Positions 19,996-29,083 of a stretch of DNA of 64,000 nt are shown here, in pieces (within the stretch, counting starts at the first letter, position 1; each line of letters begins with the position of its first letter). A program made the position numbers and the translations under genes. The stretch lies in assembly GCA_021730285.1 (NCBI GenBank), contig CP082962.1:4163501-4227500 (forward strand). Reading direction: 5' to 3'. The DNA is from Desulfovibrio sp. JY (lineage in GTDB: Bacteria > Desulfobacterota > Desulfovibrionia > Desulfovibrionales > Desulfovibrionaceae). The notes under the pieces are model-generated. The model had not been told where the DNA came from, made no database searches, and was given only the letters and a program-made list of their open reading frames with translations.

Positions 19996-21031
19996 CACGC
20001 CTCTCCCGCAGATCGTGCAGCCAATCGAAACAACCGGAACACACCGCCAGGCAGGAGGCCGGGTCGAAAGCGCCGTTGGCGCCGCACAACCGGGCATCCA
20101 CCCGCCGCAACAGCAACGGGTCGCTTCGCCCGTCGTTGCCCCCGAACCGGGTGGTGACGGCCAGATCGATCCCCACCTGGGTCAAAGCGTCCTTGTAAAA
20201 CAAAGGGATGCTGCCGCCGGGATAGGCAAACGCGGTCACCGGGCGGCCCGTCTCTTCCTCGATGCGTTGTTTGGAGGCCGCGATTTCGGCCAGGGCGCTG
20301 GTGCAATCGAGTTCCGCCAACAGCGGATGGGTGACGCAGTGGGCGGCAAAATCGACCAGGCCCGTGGCGGCCATGGCCCGGACCTGCGGCCAGCTGAGTA
20401 TGGCCGGCCGCCTGTGGGACGCCGGCGGAAGCAGCCCCAGAAAACGGGTCCGGTCGGTGGGATCGAGGCGACGCAGCGGCCCCCGGATGAAGGCCGAAAT
20501 ACGCTCCGGCGACGGCGACGCGGCGACCGCCCGAAGATCCCGCCAAAAGGCCGCCGGCAGCCCGGCCCGGGCAAAGCGCTCCAAATCCCGGGAACCGGCC
20601 AGAAAAGCTTCCGCCGCATCCCACCAGAAAGACCGCTCCGGCAGGTCGAGATATCCCGTGGAGAGAAACATCGTGGCCGGAAGGCCAAGCTTGCGGAGAA
20701 CGGGGAACACCGCGTCGTAAAAGTCGGCGTAGCCGTCGTCGAAGGTGATGGCCACCACGGGCTTGGCATACTCGGCTCCGACCCCGGCCAGGGCGACGGC
20801 CTGCCGCAAGGGCAGGCAATGACAGCGCCCGGCCAGGGTTTCGGCCAGGGCGCGAAAAAACTCTTCCGTCACCATCAACGAGGCGTTTGCGCTGGCCTTG
20901 AGCGTGGCCGGGGAGACCACCCGGTGGAACATCAAAATCACGAAACGCCCCTGAGCGGTCCTGCGGATGATCCTGTCGAGGCCGAGCCCCAGACAGCCCC
21001 TGGCCATGAAGCGTTTGACCGTCGCGTTCAT
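19979..21031 (-). CDS. Polysaccharide deacetylase (NodB homology)
   Basis: A 350-residue carbohydrate esterase 4-type protein. It has the metal-binding ITFDDGYADFYD motif, MFHRVV at the start of the domain, a THPLL histidine motif, and FAYPGG. These enzymes remove acetyl groups from N-acetylated sugars in polysaccharide or its precursors. No clear signal peptide, so action may be cytoplasmic or on a lipid-linked intermediate. ATG at 21031 overlaps the upstream fusion gene by 4 bases. This is the second deacetylase of the locus (the other ends at 40146). Confidence 0.85.
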   Translation of the reverse strand: MNATVKRFMARGCLGLGLDRIIRRTAQGRFVILMFHRVVSPATLKASANASLMVTEEFFRALAETLAGRCHCLPLRQAVALAGVGAEYAKPVVAITFDDGYADFYDAVFPVLRKLGLPATMFLSTGYLDLPERSFWWDAAEAFLAGSRDLERFARAGLPAAFWRDLRAVAASPSPERISAFIRGPLRRLDPTDRTRFLGLLPPASHRRPAILSWPQVRAMAATGLVDFAAHCVTHPLLAELDCTSALAEIAASKQRIEEETGRPVTAFAYPGGSIPLFYKDALTQVGIDLAVTTRFGGNDGRSDPLLLRRVDARLCGANGAFDPASCLAVCSGCFDWLHDLRERRDALVH

Positions 21032-23847
21032 TGTCCGCACCGTCCCATCGCCGCAGCGGCGATCCTGTTTTTGAGCGTATAGAGCGACGCGGCATCGGTC
21101 GCGGCGGCCAGCGCGTCGCCAAGGAACCGGGCTGCCTCCGGCCGGCATTTTCGGGCCAACGCCAGGTAATCCAGCATATTGAGGCCCTCCCGAAGGGCGA
21201 AAAGTCGCAACGAGGGCAACGGGCCGTCGCAGCCGAGGAAAGCGCCCGGCCATAAAAAATCCCTGGCCCCGGCGGCGTTGGCGTAAAAAAGGGGCACCGC
21301 GACGGTGGGCACGCCGGGAAGCGGTTTGTCCCGCCAGCAATCCACCAGCCACTGGGCGTAGCCGTCCATTCCCATGGCGGAAAACCGCGCCAAAAGGGCC
21401 GGAAAGCGCGACCAGGGCGTGGGCCGGCCGTCGCGCGCAAAGCCCGGCAGTTCGCCGTACGCCATCAGCCACGCGCCGCCGGCCTGTCGGAAAAAGCCCA
21501 CCGTGTCCTTGTCCAGAAAGGCGGGATCGGCCGAGACGGACCAGCCCGTCACCCCGTCGTCGGCCAGCCGGCGCAACCAGCCCCGGACCGGCCGCCAGTC
21601 GGAGATGTCGATGCGGTAGCGCAGGGGGCAGGCCGCCCCGCCGGCCGCCGCGCAGGCCTTTGCGCGAAAGTCCAAAAACAGCTCATGGCCGGCCATGTCC
21701 CGCCCGGTGACCGGCTCGTCCAGCCGCCAGGGGACCCTGGCCCCATGCTCCGGATTTTCGTTGTGAAATTCCTGGAACCGGGTCTCCCGCCAGCCAGCGG
21801 CCGCGATGTGCGCGGCAAAGGCCCGGCGCAAGCGGACGTTTTCCGCCGCGTAGCGGCCAGCGTCCGCGCCCAGGGGAACGGGCCACTGCGCCTGAAAAGG
21901 CAGCAGGAAATGGCTGAGGGGCTGGCCGTCGGCAAAGGCGCTGCCGGTGAAAAGTCCGGCCACAGCGGCATCGAAAGCCGTAAAATCCGGCTGCACGGCC
22001 GCCGTTACGGCCGGGACCAGAAAATCCAGCACCACCTCGCCGGCCTGCCGGTACGGGACCAGGGTGAAGGTGCAGCGGAAGTCCCGAAAGAGGCGGTGAA
22101 TCGCCAGAAAGGTCGCCTGATTCCCCGGCAGCAGCCGCAGGTAATCGCCGTAGGAATTCATTTCCACGAGAAAGGACGGCCGCCGGGGCAGGCGCAGCGG
22201 TAACGGCGTCAGGCGAAGCGGCAGGGTCGCGCCGCCGCCCGCCCAGGCGCAGCGGACCCGGCCCTGCAACCGTTCGCCCGCACAATCCCGGGGGACGGCA
22301 AGCTCCACCACGAGGGCAAAAGCCCGGTAGTCGCCCGTGGCCCGGCGTTCGAGCGGAAGTCGGCTGGGGATATCGAAGGACGGTCGGCCGGAACCTATGG
22401 GGACGGCCACTTCCGCCACGTTCCAGATGTGCCAGGCGCGATACGCCTTCCAGGACACGGCGCCCGGCAGTTCCACCTGGACGCGGACATCTTCCAGGCG
22501 CTCGCCGGGCCCGGGGAGCACGATCAATTGGAACGCGGCCGTCTCGCCCCGGGCCAGGGACAAGGCGATCGCCGCGCCGTCCCAGACGGGATTGGACCGC
22601 CGCCAGTCCCGGGCCGGATCGGCGCAGTCCAGACCGCTTTTCGGATCGACCATGGTCAGCATGTCCAGCGCCGCCACCTCGGCCGCCAGGGCCGGTCGGC
22701 ACAGGAGCAGGCAGGCCACGACCAGCCCCAGCGCCAGGCGATAGGCCTGCTCGATGCGGGCGGCAACGCCGGGCCAGGCGAACTGCCGCCGGGCCTTCTC
22801 CCGACCGGCCCGGCCCATGGCCGCGGCTTCCCGGGGGTGCCGGACCAGCCAGCAGACCCTGTCCGCCAAGGCCCGCGCATCGTTTTTGGGAATCAAAAAC
22901 CCGGTCTTGTCCCGGTCGATGATGCCGGGTGTGCCGCCCACATTGGTGCCCACGCAGGGCAGGCCGCTGGCCATGGCCTCCAAAAGCGCCGTGGAAAAGG
23001 CCTCCATATGCGAGGGCACGACCACCGCGTCGGCCTGCCGGTACAAATCCGGGACCCGGACCCGTTCCACCCGCCCCAGGAAAGAGACGACATCGGTGAC
23101 GCCGCTGGCGGCGGCGGCCAACAGGGAGCGCTCCAGATCGGGGCCGTCGCCGCAAAGCAGCCAGCGCACGCAGGGCAAGCGCGTCTGCAGGCAGGCGGCG
23201 GCTTCGATCACTTCGAAGATCCCCTTGTTTTCCTCCATGGCCCCGACAAACAGCACCGTGAAACAAGCCCCGCCCGTATCCCCGCGCCAGGCCTCCCCGC
23301 TTTCGGCGGGATGGAACACGTCCACATCCACGGCATTGGGCACACGCACGATGCGATCGAAAGGCACGCCGGCCGTCAGGGAATATTGTTCCTCAAGAGT
23401 ATTGAGGGCGATGACGACGCCGGCCCCCCGCAGCAGGTCGAGCCAGAAGGCGCGGCGTCGCCAGGCGCTCCAATGCAGCCGCTGTTTCCAGGAAATCGAG
23501 GCCTGGGCGGCCGTCAGCAGATGGCAGGTGCCGTGGGGGGTGATCGCATAGGGCCGCCCGAGCTTTCGCGCCGCCCGGGCGGCGGCATGGGACGCGTCCC
23601 ATACCGAGTGGGCGTGGATGATGTCCGGGGCAAAGGCTTCCATGCGCCCGACCAGCGCCTCCCGCTCCCCGGGGGGGACCCGGAAGACCGGCAGGGCCGA
23701 CGCGGAAGGCTCCGCCCCCCCGGCGTGCCAAGTGGCCACGGCCACCTCGTGGCCGGCGCGCATCTGCTCCCGGCCGAGATGCTCCACGTGGCTGGTCACG
23801 CCCGTCACCCGGGGGTAAAAGTGCTTGCAGGCGTGGAGGATTCTCAC
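21028..23847 (-). CDS. Fusion: GT4 glycosyltransferase - transmembrane helix - glycoside-hydrolase-like domain
   Basis: A 939-residue protein in one unbroken frame. Residues 1-370 are a complete GT4 transferase (PHGTCHLL, VGAMEENKGIFEV, HMEAFSTALLEAMASGLPCVG) ending where such enzymes normally end. A hydrophobic helix follows directly (about 371-389, LALGLVVACLLL...), preceded by arginines, which favours an inside-to-outside orientation. Residues 390-939 look like a secreted beta-domain plus TIM-barrel hydrolase of the DUF4091/GH123 kind (FHNENPEHGARVPW, YRIDISDW). The GTG at 23847 has a strong GGAGG site and overlaps the previous stop (GTGA). A separate hydrolase gene with its own start near residue 360 cannot be excluded. 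Confidence 0.75.
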   Translation of the reverse strand: MRILHACKHFYPRVTGVTSHVEHLGREQMRAGHEVAVATWHAGGAEPSASALPVFRVPPGEREALVGRMEAFAPDIIHAHSVWDASHAAARAARKLGRPYAITPHGTCHLLTAAQASISWKQRLHWSAWRRRAFWLDLLRGAGVVIALNTLEEQYSLTAGVPFDRIVRVPNAVDVDVFHPAESGEAWRGDTGGACFTVLFVGAMEENKGIFEVIEAAACLQTRLPCVRWLLCGDGPDLERSLLAAAASGVTDVVSFLGRVERVRVPDLYRQADAVVVPSHMEAFSTALLEAMASGLPCVGTNVGGTPGIIDRDKTGFLIPKNDARALADRVCWLVRHPREAAAMGRAGREKARRQFAWPGVAARIEQAYRLALGLVVACLLLCRPALAAEVAALDMLTMVDPKSGLDCADPARDWRRSNPVWDGAAIALSLARGETAAFQLIVLPGPGERLEDVRVQVELPGAVSWKAYRAWHIWNVAEVAVPIGSGRPSFDIPSRLPLERRATGDYRAFALVVELAVPRDCAGERLQGRVRCAWAGGGATLPLRLTPLPLRLPRRPSFLVEMNSYGDYLRLLPGNQATFLAIHRLFRDFRCTFTLVPYRQAGEVVLDFLVPAVTAAVQPDFTAFDAAVAGLFTGSAFADGQPLSHFLLPFQAQWPVPLGADAGRYAAENVRLRRAFAAHIAAAGWRETRFQEFHNENPEHGARVPWRLDEPVTGRDMAGHELFLDFRAKACAAAGGAACPLRYRIDISDWRPVRGWLRRLADDGVTGWSVSADPAFLDKDTVGFFRQAGGAWLMAYGELPGFARDGRPTPWSRFPALLARFSAMGMDGYAQWLVDCWRDKPLPGVPTVAVPLFYANAAGARDFLWPGAFLGCDGPLPSLRLFALREGLNMLDYLALARKCRPEAARFLGDALAAATDAASLYTLKNRIAAAAMGRCGQ

Positions 23848-25445
23848 GGCGTTTCCTCCAGGGCCAGCCGGGCCAAAAGCTCCAGGGCCGCCGTGTAGGC
23901 GCACACCACCGGCCTGTCGCGAAAATAGATGATGCAGCCCTCGGCCGAGGTGTCGACGGGCATCCCTGCCAACGCAGGCGGCACGTCCCGGGGCTGGCGG
24001 CTGGCCTCCAGGAAGCCAAGCGCCCGGCGCGCCGCCGCAAGGGGCCAGGTTTCCCCCGTCGTATGGGACCATTCCGCCAGGGCCAGGGCCAGGGCGGCGG
24101 TCGTCTTGGCGCAGGAGCCGAGGGCGGGCTGATTGCGGCTGTAGAGCCAAGAGCCGTCGTCGCATTGGGCGTCCACGATGAAATCCACGAGCCGGCGCGC
24201 CGCCTGCCCCAGCCGGCCCGCCGCTCCCAGCCGCAAGGCGCCGGTCAGGCCCATGAGCACCCAGGCCTGACCGCGCAAGAACACCTTGGCCACCACCCGA
24301 CCGGGATGGCGCTTCCACTCCGGGAAAAGGGGCGGCCCCGGGGGAAAGGCCCCGACCGGGTCCCACCAGGCCCGGCCGATATGGCCATCGGGCCGGACCG
24401 CCTTGTCCAGGATATACGCACAGGACCGGCCGGCCGCCTCGGCCGCCCAGGCCTCCCCGGGGAAAAGGGCCAGGCCGCGACCGAGGACGCCGGAATCGTT
24501 TATCTGCCCCACGTATTGCCAGCGGCGGGCCTGCTCGAAATAATAGCCGGCCACGCCGCCCGCGGCCGTCAGTCCCTTGGCGGCCGCCAACCGCAGGCTC
24601 TCCCTGGCGGCCAGGGAATACGCCGGGGCGTCGCAGTGCTCGCCCAGACGCTGCAGGCCGACGGCGATAAACGCCGCGTTAAACGGGACGACCCACCGGC
24701 CGACCCCATGCGGCGACGTGCCGTAGCGCAAGTCCGTCCATTCCGGGAATCCGCCCAGACAGTCCGGATGCGTCAGGCGAGAGGCCATCAACCGATCCGC
24801 CACCACCCTGGCCACGCTGTCGACGCCCTTTACAATGCGATGCCGGGCGGCAGCCGCCAGGGCCTCCAGCACAAGGCCCGTATCCCAACGCCAGCCGGCC
24901 AGCCGGAACGTCTTTTCGGCCAGGTCGTAAAAGGACCAGACATCCCCATTGCCGGCGACCATGGCCGCAAGGCCCCGAACAAGGCCCGAAAGCACCTCGC
25001 CGCCGCATGCGCTGGTTGGGGCCGACGCCGGAGCCGGTCCCGCATCCTGGCCTTCCAGGGTTTGCAGACGCCAGGCGCGACCCGGCGCAAGGCCCAGCGC
25101 CGCGATATCCCCGGTCGCGTCCACCACCGGGTACAGCGCCACGTCGCCGGCCCCCCGGCTGACAGAGACCTGATTTTCGTAGCGGCAGAAGGGACCGGGA
25201 GCGAGCAGCATGCGCCGCCCACGACGCCACAGGATATTGGCGGGCCGTCCGTTGACCGTGACCCGCCCTGGCTGTCCCCGACTCTCCAGCAGCACCCCGG
25301 CCAGCCGGGCCGGCGACACGCCAAGGGCGGGAAAAAACAGGCGCTCCCGACCGCACATGCCCTGCAATCGCTCCACCAGGGAGGGGCTGCGGCAACCGGC
25401 CCGGTCCATCGGCTCGGGCAGCACGACAACGTATCGCTGCGTCAT
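23844..25445 (-). CDS. Six-hairpin (alpha/alpha-barrel) glycosidase-like protein
   Basis: A 533-residue protein with a short beta-rich N-terminal region and an alpha/alpha-barrel resembling unsaturated-glucuronyl/rhamnogalacturonyl hydrolases and related families (WRWDTGLVLEALAA, QYVGQINDSGVLGRGL, FLRGQAWVLMGLTGAL, DAQCDDGSWLYSRNQ). No signal peptide is seen, so it probably acts in the cytoplasm or is not a classical degradative enzyme. Catalytic acids were not assigned. ATG at 25445 overlaps the upstream transferase by 4 bases; the gene end overlaps the next start. Confidence 0.7.
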   Translation of the reverse strand: MTQRYVVVLPEPMDRAGCRSPSLVERLQGMCGRERLFFPALGVSPARLAGVLLESRGQPGRVTVNGRPANILWRRGRRMLLAPGPFCRYENQVSVSRGAGDVALYPVVDATGDIAALGLAPGRAWRLQTLEGQDAGPAPASAPTSACGGEVLSGLVRGLAAMVAGNGDVWSFYDLAEKTFRLAGWRWDTGLVLEALAAAARHRIVKGVDSVARVVADRLMASRLTHPDCLGGFPEWTDLRYGTSPHGVGRWVVPFNAAFIAVGLQRLGEHCDAPAYSLAARESLRLAAAKGLTAAGGVAGYYFEQARRWQYVGQINDSGVLGRGLALFPGEAWAAEAAGRSCAYILDKAVRPDGHIGRAWWDPVGAFPPGPPLFPEWKRHPGRVVAKVFLRGQAWVLMGLTGALRLGAAGRLGQAARRLVDFIVDAQCDDGSWLYSRNQPALGSCAKTTAALALALAEWSHTTGETWPLAAARRALGFLEASRQPRDVPPALAGMPVDTSAEGCIIYFRDRPVVCAYTAALELLARLALEETP

Positions 25446-26851
25446 GGCCGCGCCCTCCCCCCCGGCGATGCGCCCTGCCGACAACGCCCGATTTCCCGGA
25501 CCACGCGTTCGGCATTGCCGCGCCAGGTGGGACCGGCCAGAGCCGACTGCCTGGCCGCGCGGCCAAGGCGGGCGCGCAGGGCGGCATCGCGGCAAACTGC
25601 GGCCAAGGCCCGCCCCCAGGCGTCGGCATCGTCCGGCTCCACCAGCAGGCCGTTTTCGCCGTCAGCGACCAGCTCGGGCTTATGCCCCGTGCGCCCGGCG
25701 ACCACGGGCAATCCGCAGGCCAGGTATTCGGCCACCTTCATGGGCGAAAAGTAGAAATCCCCGCGTTTGGGATAACAGGCCACGGCAATGTCCAGATCCA
25801 CCAGAAAATCGGGGACCCGTTCGTGCGCGACCGGGCCGGTGAAGGCCACCCGGTCGGCGATGCCCAGCGCGGCCGCCAGCCGGCGACAGTCCCCTTCCAG
25901 CGGGCCGCCGCCGATGACCACGCCCATGGCCTGCCCGATCCGGGGCAGCGCCCGGGCCAGCAGGCGGACAAACGCCTCCGCTCCCCGGCCGGGGGACAGC
26001 GCGCCAAGCCAGCCGATAAGACGTGTTTCCGGCCCGAGGCCAAGCCGCTTGCGCAGCCGCCCCTTGGGACGATCCGGAGAGAACGCCTCCAGGTCCACGC
26101 CGTTTGGCATGACCAACACCCGGGCCGGCTCGACCCCGGCCGAAACGGCCTGGCTGCGCAGTTTTTCGGAGACGCACACGACCCGGTCGGCCCCGCGCCA
26201 CAACCGCCTTTCCACCAGCGCGGACCACCGGCCCAGGACTCCGGCGCCCGCCACGCCGTCAAACCGCTCCCTGGACAAGGCGGCATTGACTTCCAGAAGA
26301 TGCGGCACCCGCCCGCTTAAGGCCGGGCGCAGCGCCCGCGCTACGCCCGTCTGGCACAGGGCGTAGCGTTCGTAGACGGCGTCGGGCCTGAAATCGGCCA
26401 TGATTCGGGACACGGCCCGGCCAAAGCGGACAGGATGGGAAACGCATTCCTGGGCCCGGTCGGCCAGCCAGGGCAATGTGTTGTAGTAAAGGCGCGTCTT
26501 CCAGGAACGCACGGCCACGGGCTCGCGGCAGAAGATCCGCGCCCCGCATCCCGCCGGCGCGGCGGGAACCGGCCCGGCGAAGGTCCTGGTGGGGATCGAC
26601 AGGGCCGTGAGGCCCCCTTCCCGGCCCCGGAGGCGCTCGATGCAGCCGTGCACCGCCGGCCAGACCCGCGCCGGGGCAACGACGTCCACCGGCAGGGGCG
26701 GTAGGACGTCGCCGTCGGCATTGCTGACCACAAGCCGCACCTCGTGGCCCAAACCGGACAGGGCCTTGGCCAGCGCGCGCAGATGCACGGAAGAGCCGGC
26801 GCTTCCGCAAAGGGGCACGCCCCAATCGGCACAGCACACAAGGATTCTCAT
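25442..26851 (-). CDS. Glycosyltransferase, GT4 type
   Basis: A 469-residue GT-B enzyme with GSAGSSVHLRALAKAL in the first domain and MKVAEYLACGLPVVAG in the second. It shares an unusual internal block (VYERYALC...HLLEVNAALSRE) with the transferase at 35253-36419, so the two are likely paralogues. The ATG at 26851 overlaps the upstream gene by 4 bases. The donor is unknown. Confidence 0.86.
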   Translation of the reverse strand: MRILVCCADWGVPLCGSAGSSVHLRALAKALSGLGHEVRLVVSNADGDVLPPLPVDVVAPARVWPAVHGCIERLRGREGGLTALSIPTRTFAGPVPAAPAGCGARIFCREPVAVRSWKTRLYYNTLPWLADRAQECVSHPVRFGRAVSRIMADFRPDAVYERYALCQTGVARALRPALSGRVPHLLEVNAALSRERFDGVAGAGVLGRWSALVERRLWRGADRVVCVSEKLRSQAVSAGVEPARVLVMPNGVDLEAFSPDRPKGRLRKRLGLGPETRLIGWLGALSPGRGAEAFVRLLARALPRIGQAMGVVIGGGPLEGDCRRLAAALGIADRVAFTGPVAHERVPDFLVDLDIAVACYPKRGDFYFSPMKVAEYLACGLPVVAGRTGHKPELVADGENGLLVEPDDADAWGRALAAVCRDAALRARLGRAARQSALAGPTWRGNAERVVREIGRCRQGASPGGRARP

Positions 26852-28077
26852 GCCCGCCCCTCCGTCGCGCCACCGCCGGCCAGGGCCAGAATCCGCCGGG
26901 CCTGCCCCTCCAGGGTAAAGGCCTGCTCGACCCGCCGCCGCCCGCCCCGGGCCAGGCGCGCCGCCAGTTCCGTGTCCGTAAAAATCCGCTGCAGTCTGTC
27001 GACCAGGGAGAACGGATCGTCGGGTTCGGCCAGCAGGCCGCATTCCGCTTCCACCAACTCCGGGATGCCGCTTAAGCGCGTGGAGACCACGGGCCGCCCC
27101 AGGGCCATGGCCTCCATGAGGGCCACCGGGATGCCGTCCATATCCCCATCCGGTCCCTGGCGGCAGGCCAGGACGAAGCAATCGGCCCGCCGCAACCGGG
27201 CTCTGGCCTCGTCCGGCTCCAGGGCCCCGGTAAAGCGTACCGCCCCGGAAAGCCCCAGGCCGGCGGCATAGCGCTCGAGCTGGGTGGCCAGCGGCCCGTC
27301 GCCCACGCATTCCGCCTCGAAGGCAAAGCCCTTGGTACGGAGCAGGGCCAGGGCCCGCAGCAGGATTTCAAACCCTTTTTTCGGCACCATCCGGCCGATG
27401 GACACCAGCCGCGGCACCGGCCCCGGCGAGACGGGACAAACAGGGAATGCCGGCAAATCCACACCGCAATGCACGATATGGACTTTTTGCGCCGGCAGCC
27501 CCAATCGCTCGACCAGCAAGGCCTTGTTGTAGCGGCTGATGGTGGCCACGAAGGCCGCCCCGGACAATCGTGCGGCCAGCCCGGCCGGGTCCACGAAGAT
27601 GTCGACGGCATGCAGGGTCAGGCTGTAGGGCAGGCCGGTCAGCCGGTGCAGGTGGGCAAGCATCTCCACCTGTTCCCAGCCAAAATGGCTATGGATATGG
27701 GTCACGCCGTGCCGGACGAAAAAGTCCGCCAGCACCGGAACCTTGATCCGGTCCCTGAGGGGAAGCGACGGGGCCTTGGACCGAGCCAGACAGGAAACGG
27801 CCCGAACCGGCGCGCCGGCCAGGAACCGGGCGTGGGCCCGGACGAGCCCCCGCACATGGCGTTTGTCGATATCGCGCCAATAGAGCAACGCATCCGCGCG
27901 GCCAGGCCGCCAACCACCCCCCTGCCCCGGTCCGGGACGATACAGGGCCGCCACCACCGGCCCATGCCCCGTCAAGGCGGCCAGGGCGCGAATCTCGCCG
28001 GCCACGAAGGTTTCCGAGAGCACGGGAAACGTCCGCAGGAGGTAGCCGATGCGGGGGGGGGAGGCGTGCGTCGTCAT
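26848..28077 (-). CDS. Glycosyltransferase, GT4 type (colanic-acid WcaL-like)
   Basis: A 409-residue GT-B enzyme: IGYLLRTFPVLSETFV opening typical of WcaL/AmsK-like transferases, THIHSHFGWEQ, SIGRMVPKKGFEILL and the donor motif GDMDGIPVALMEAMALGRPVV. Its ATG at 28077 overlaps the stop of the upstream GT2 gene by 4 bases. It probably adds a sugar to the growing lipid-linked repeat. Confidence 0.87.
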   Translation of the reverse strand: MTTHASPPRIGYLLRTFPVLSETFVAGEIRALAALTGHGPVVAALYRPGPGQGGGWRPGRADALLYWRDIDKRHVRGLVRAHARFLAGAPVRAVSCLARSKAPSLPLRDRIKVPVLADFFVRHGVTHIHSHFGWEQVEMLAHLHRLTGLPYSLTLHAVDIFVDPAGLAARLSGAAFVATISRYNKALLVERLGLPAQKVHIVHCGVDLPAFPVCPVSPGPVPRLVSIGRMVPKKGFEILLRALALLRTKGFAFEAECVGDGPLATQLERYAAGLGLSGAVRFTGALEPDEARARLRRADCFVLACRQGPDGDMDGIPVALMEAMALGRPVVSTRLSGIPELVEAECGLLAEPDDPFSLVDRLQRIFTDTELAARLARGGRRRVEQAFTLEGQARRILALAGGGATEGRA

Positions 28078-29021
28078 GTGCGTTTCAGGGCGGTTGCGAG
28101 TTTTCTTCTGTACCAGCGAAGCGTCTTGAGCGCTTCATTGGGGAAAAGCACTTCAAGGAGCAAGGGCAACATTTCGGAAGAAAAATAGCGATGCCGCAAA
28201 GCAAGAAAAAGATTGCTGCGCGCCGCGGATTTTCGTGAAAACTCGAAAAACAATCGTTGCGCTATGCGGAAATACAGTTTCCCCTTCTGCCGTGTCGCAA
28301 CAGCAATCATTTTTTTGTCGGCGTTCGTATTCTCGCAAAAGACATCTACCGCTTTGATCGCCTGGATGAGGATATTGATGCGATCGGCCGAAGCGCCCTC
28401 GGCATGCCTGCGATACAGCGTCAGCTTTTCATTGACAAAGCCGATCTCGTAGCGTGCGGCGCTACGCATGAAAAATTCGTAGTCCTCGGACCCCTGCAAG
28501 CGCGGGTCGAAAAGGCCGACAGCGTCGAGAAGGCGTTTGGAGACCAGGACCGAAGAGGTATTGATGCCGCAGTAATGCAAGACTTCTTCAAAACATCGCC
28601 CTTGCACATAAAAACGGAAACATGAAACATCGGCGACAATGTTGCCCTGCCCATCGATAAGGTCGGCGTCATTGTGCACGAACTCGATGTGGTTATGCCG
28701 GCGCAGAAAGGCGACCTGCTTTTCGAGTTTTGCCGGCAGCCACAGATCGTCGGAGTCGAGAAAGGCGATATGGTCGCCGGTCGCCACAGCCACGCCGGCA
28801 TTCCTGGCCCGGGAAATTCCTTGGTTTTCCTGGTAAAAATACCGAACGGATTTCTGTTCCACATAGTCACGTAGAGCTTCGCCGCCGTTATCCCGGGAGC
28901 CGTCGTCGATGACGATGATTTCATGGACAGGAAACGTCTGTCGCAACACACTCTCCACACAGGATCGTATGTATCTTTCCCTGTTGTACAAAGGGATGAC
29001 AACCGATATCTTCATGTCCAT
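28074..29021 (-). CDS. Glycosyltransferase, GT2 family
   Basis: A 315-residue inverting GT-A enzyme: KISVVIPLYNRERYI opening, IIVIDDGSRDNG, ENQGISRARNAG and the metal-binding DSDD (IAFLDSDDLW) followed by SEDYEFFMR. It is the only clear GT2 of the locus. Three close ATGs (29024, 29021, 29015) exist; 29021 fits best to the GGAG site. AT content is slightly higher than in the GT4 neighbours. Confidence 0.88.
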   Translation of the reverse strand: MDMKISVVIPLYNRERYIRSCVESVLRQTFPVHEIIVIDDGSRDNGGEALRDYVEQKSVRYFYQENQGISRARNAGVAVATGDHIAFLDSDDLWLPAKLEKQVAFLRRHNHIEFVHNDADLIDGQGNIVADVSCFRFYVQGRCFEEVLHYCGINTSSVLVSKRLLDAVGLFDPRLQGSEDYEFFMRSAARYEIGFVNEKLTLYRRHAEGASADRINILIQAIKAVDVFCENTNADKKMIAVATRQKGKLYFRIAQRLFFEFSRKSAARSNLFLALRHRYFSSEMLPLLLEVLFPNEALKTLRWYRRKLATALKRT

Positions 29022-29083
29022 CATCGACTCCGGACGATCACGAGGTTGTCGCTTTTTCCAATGCACGTGGCATAAACGCCGGC

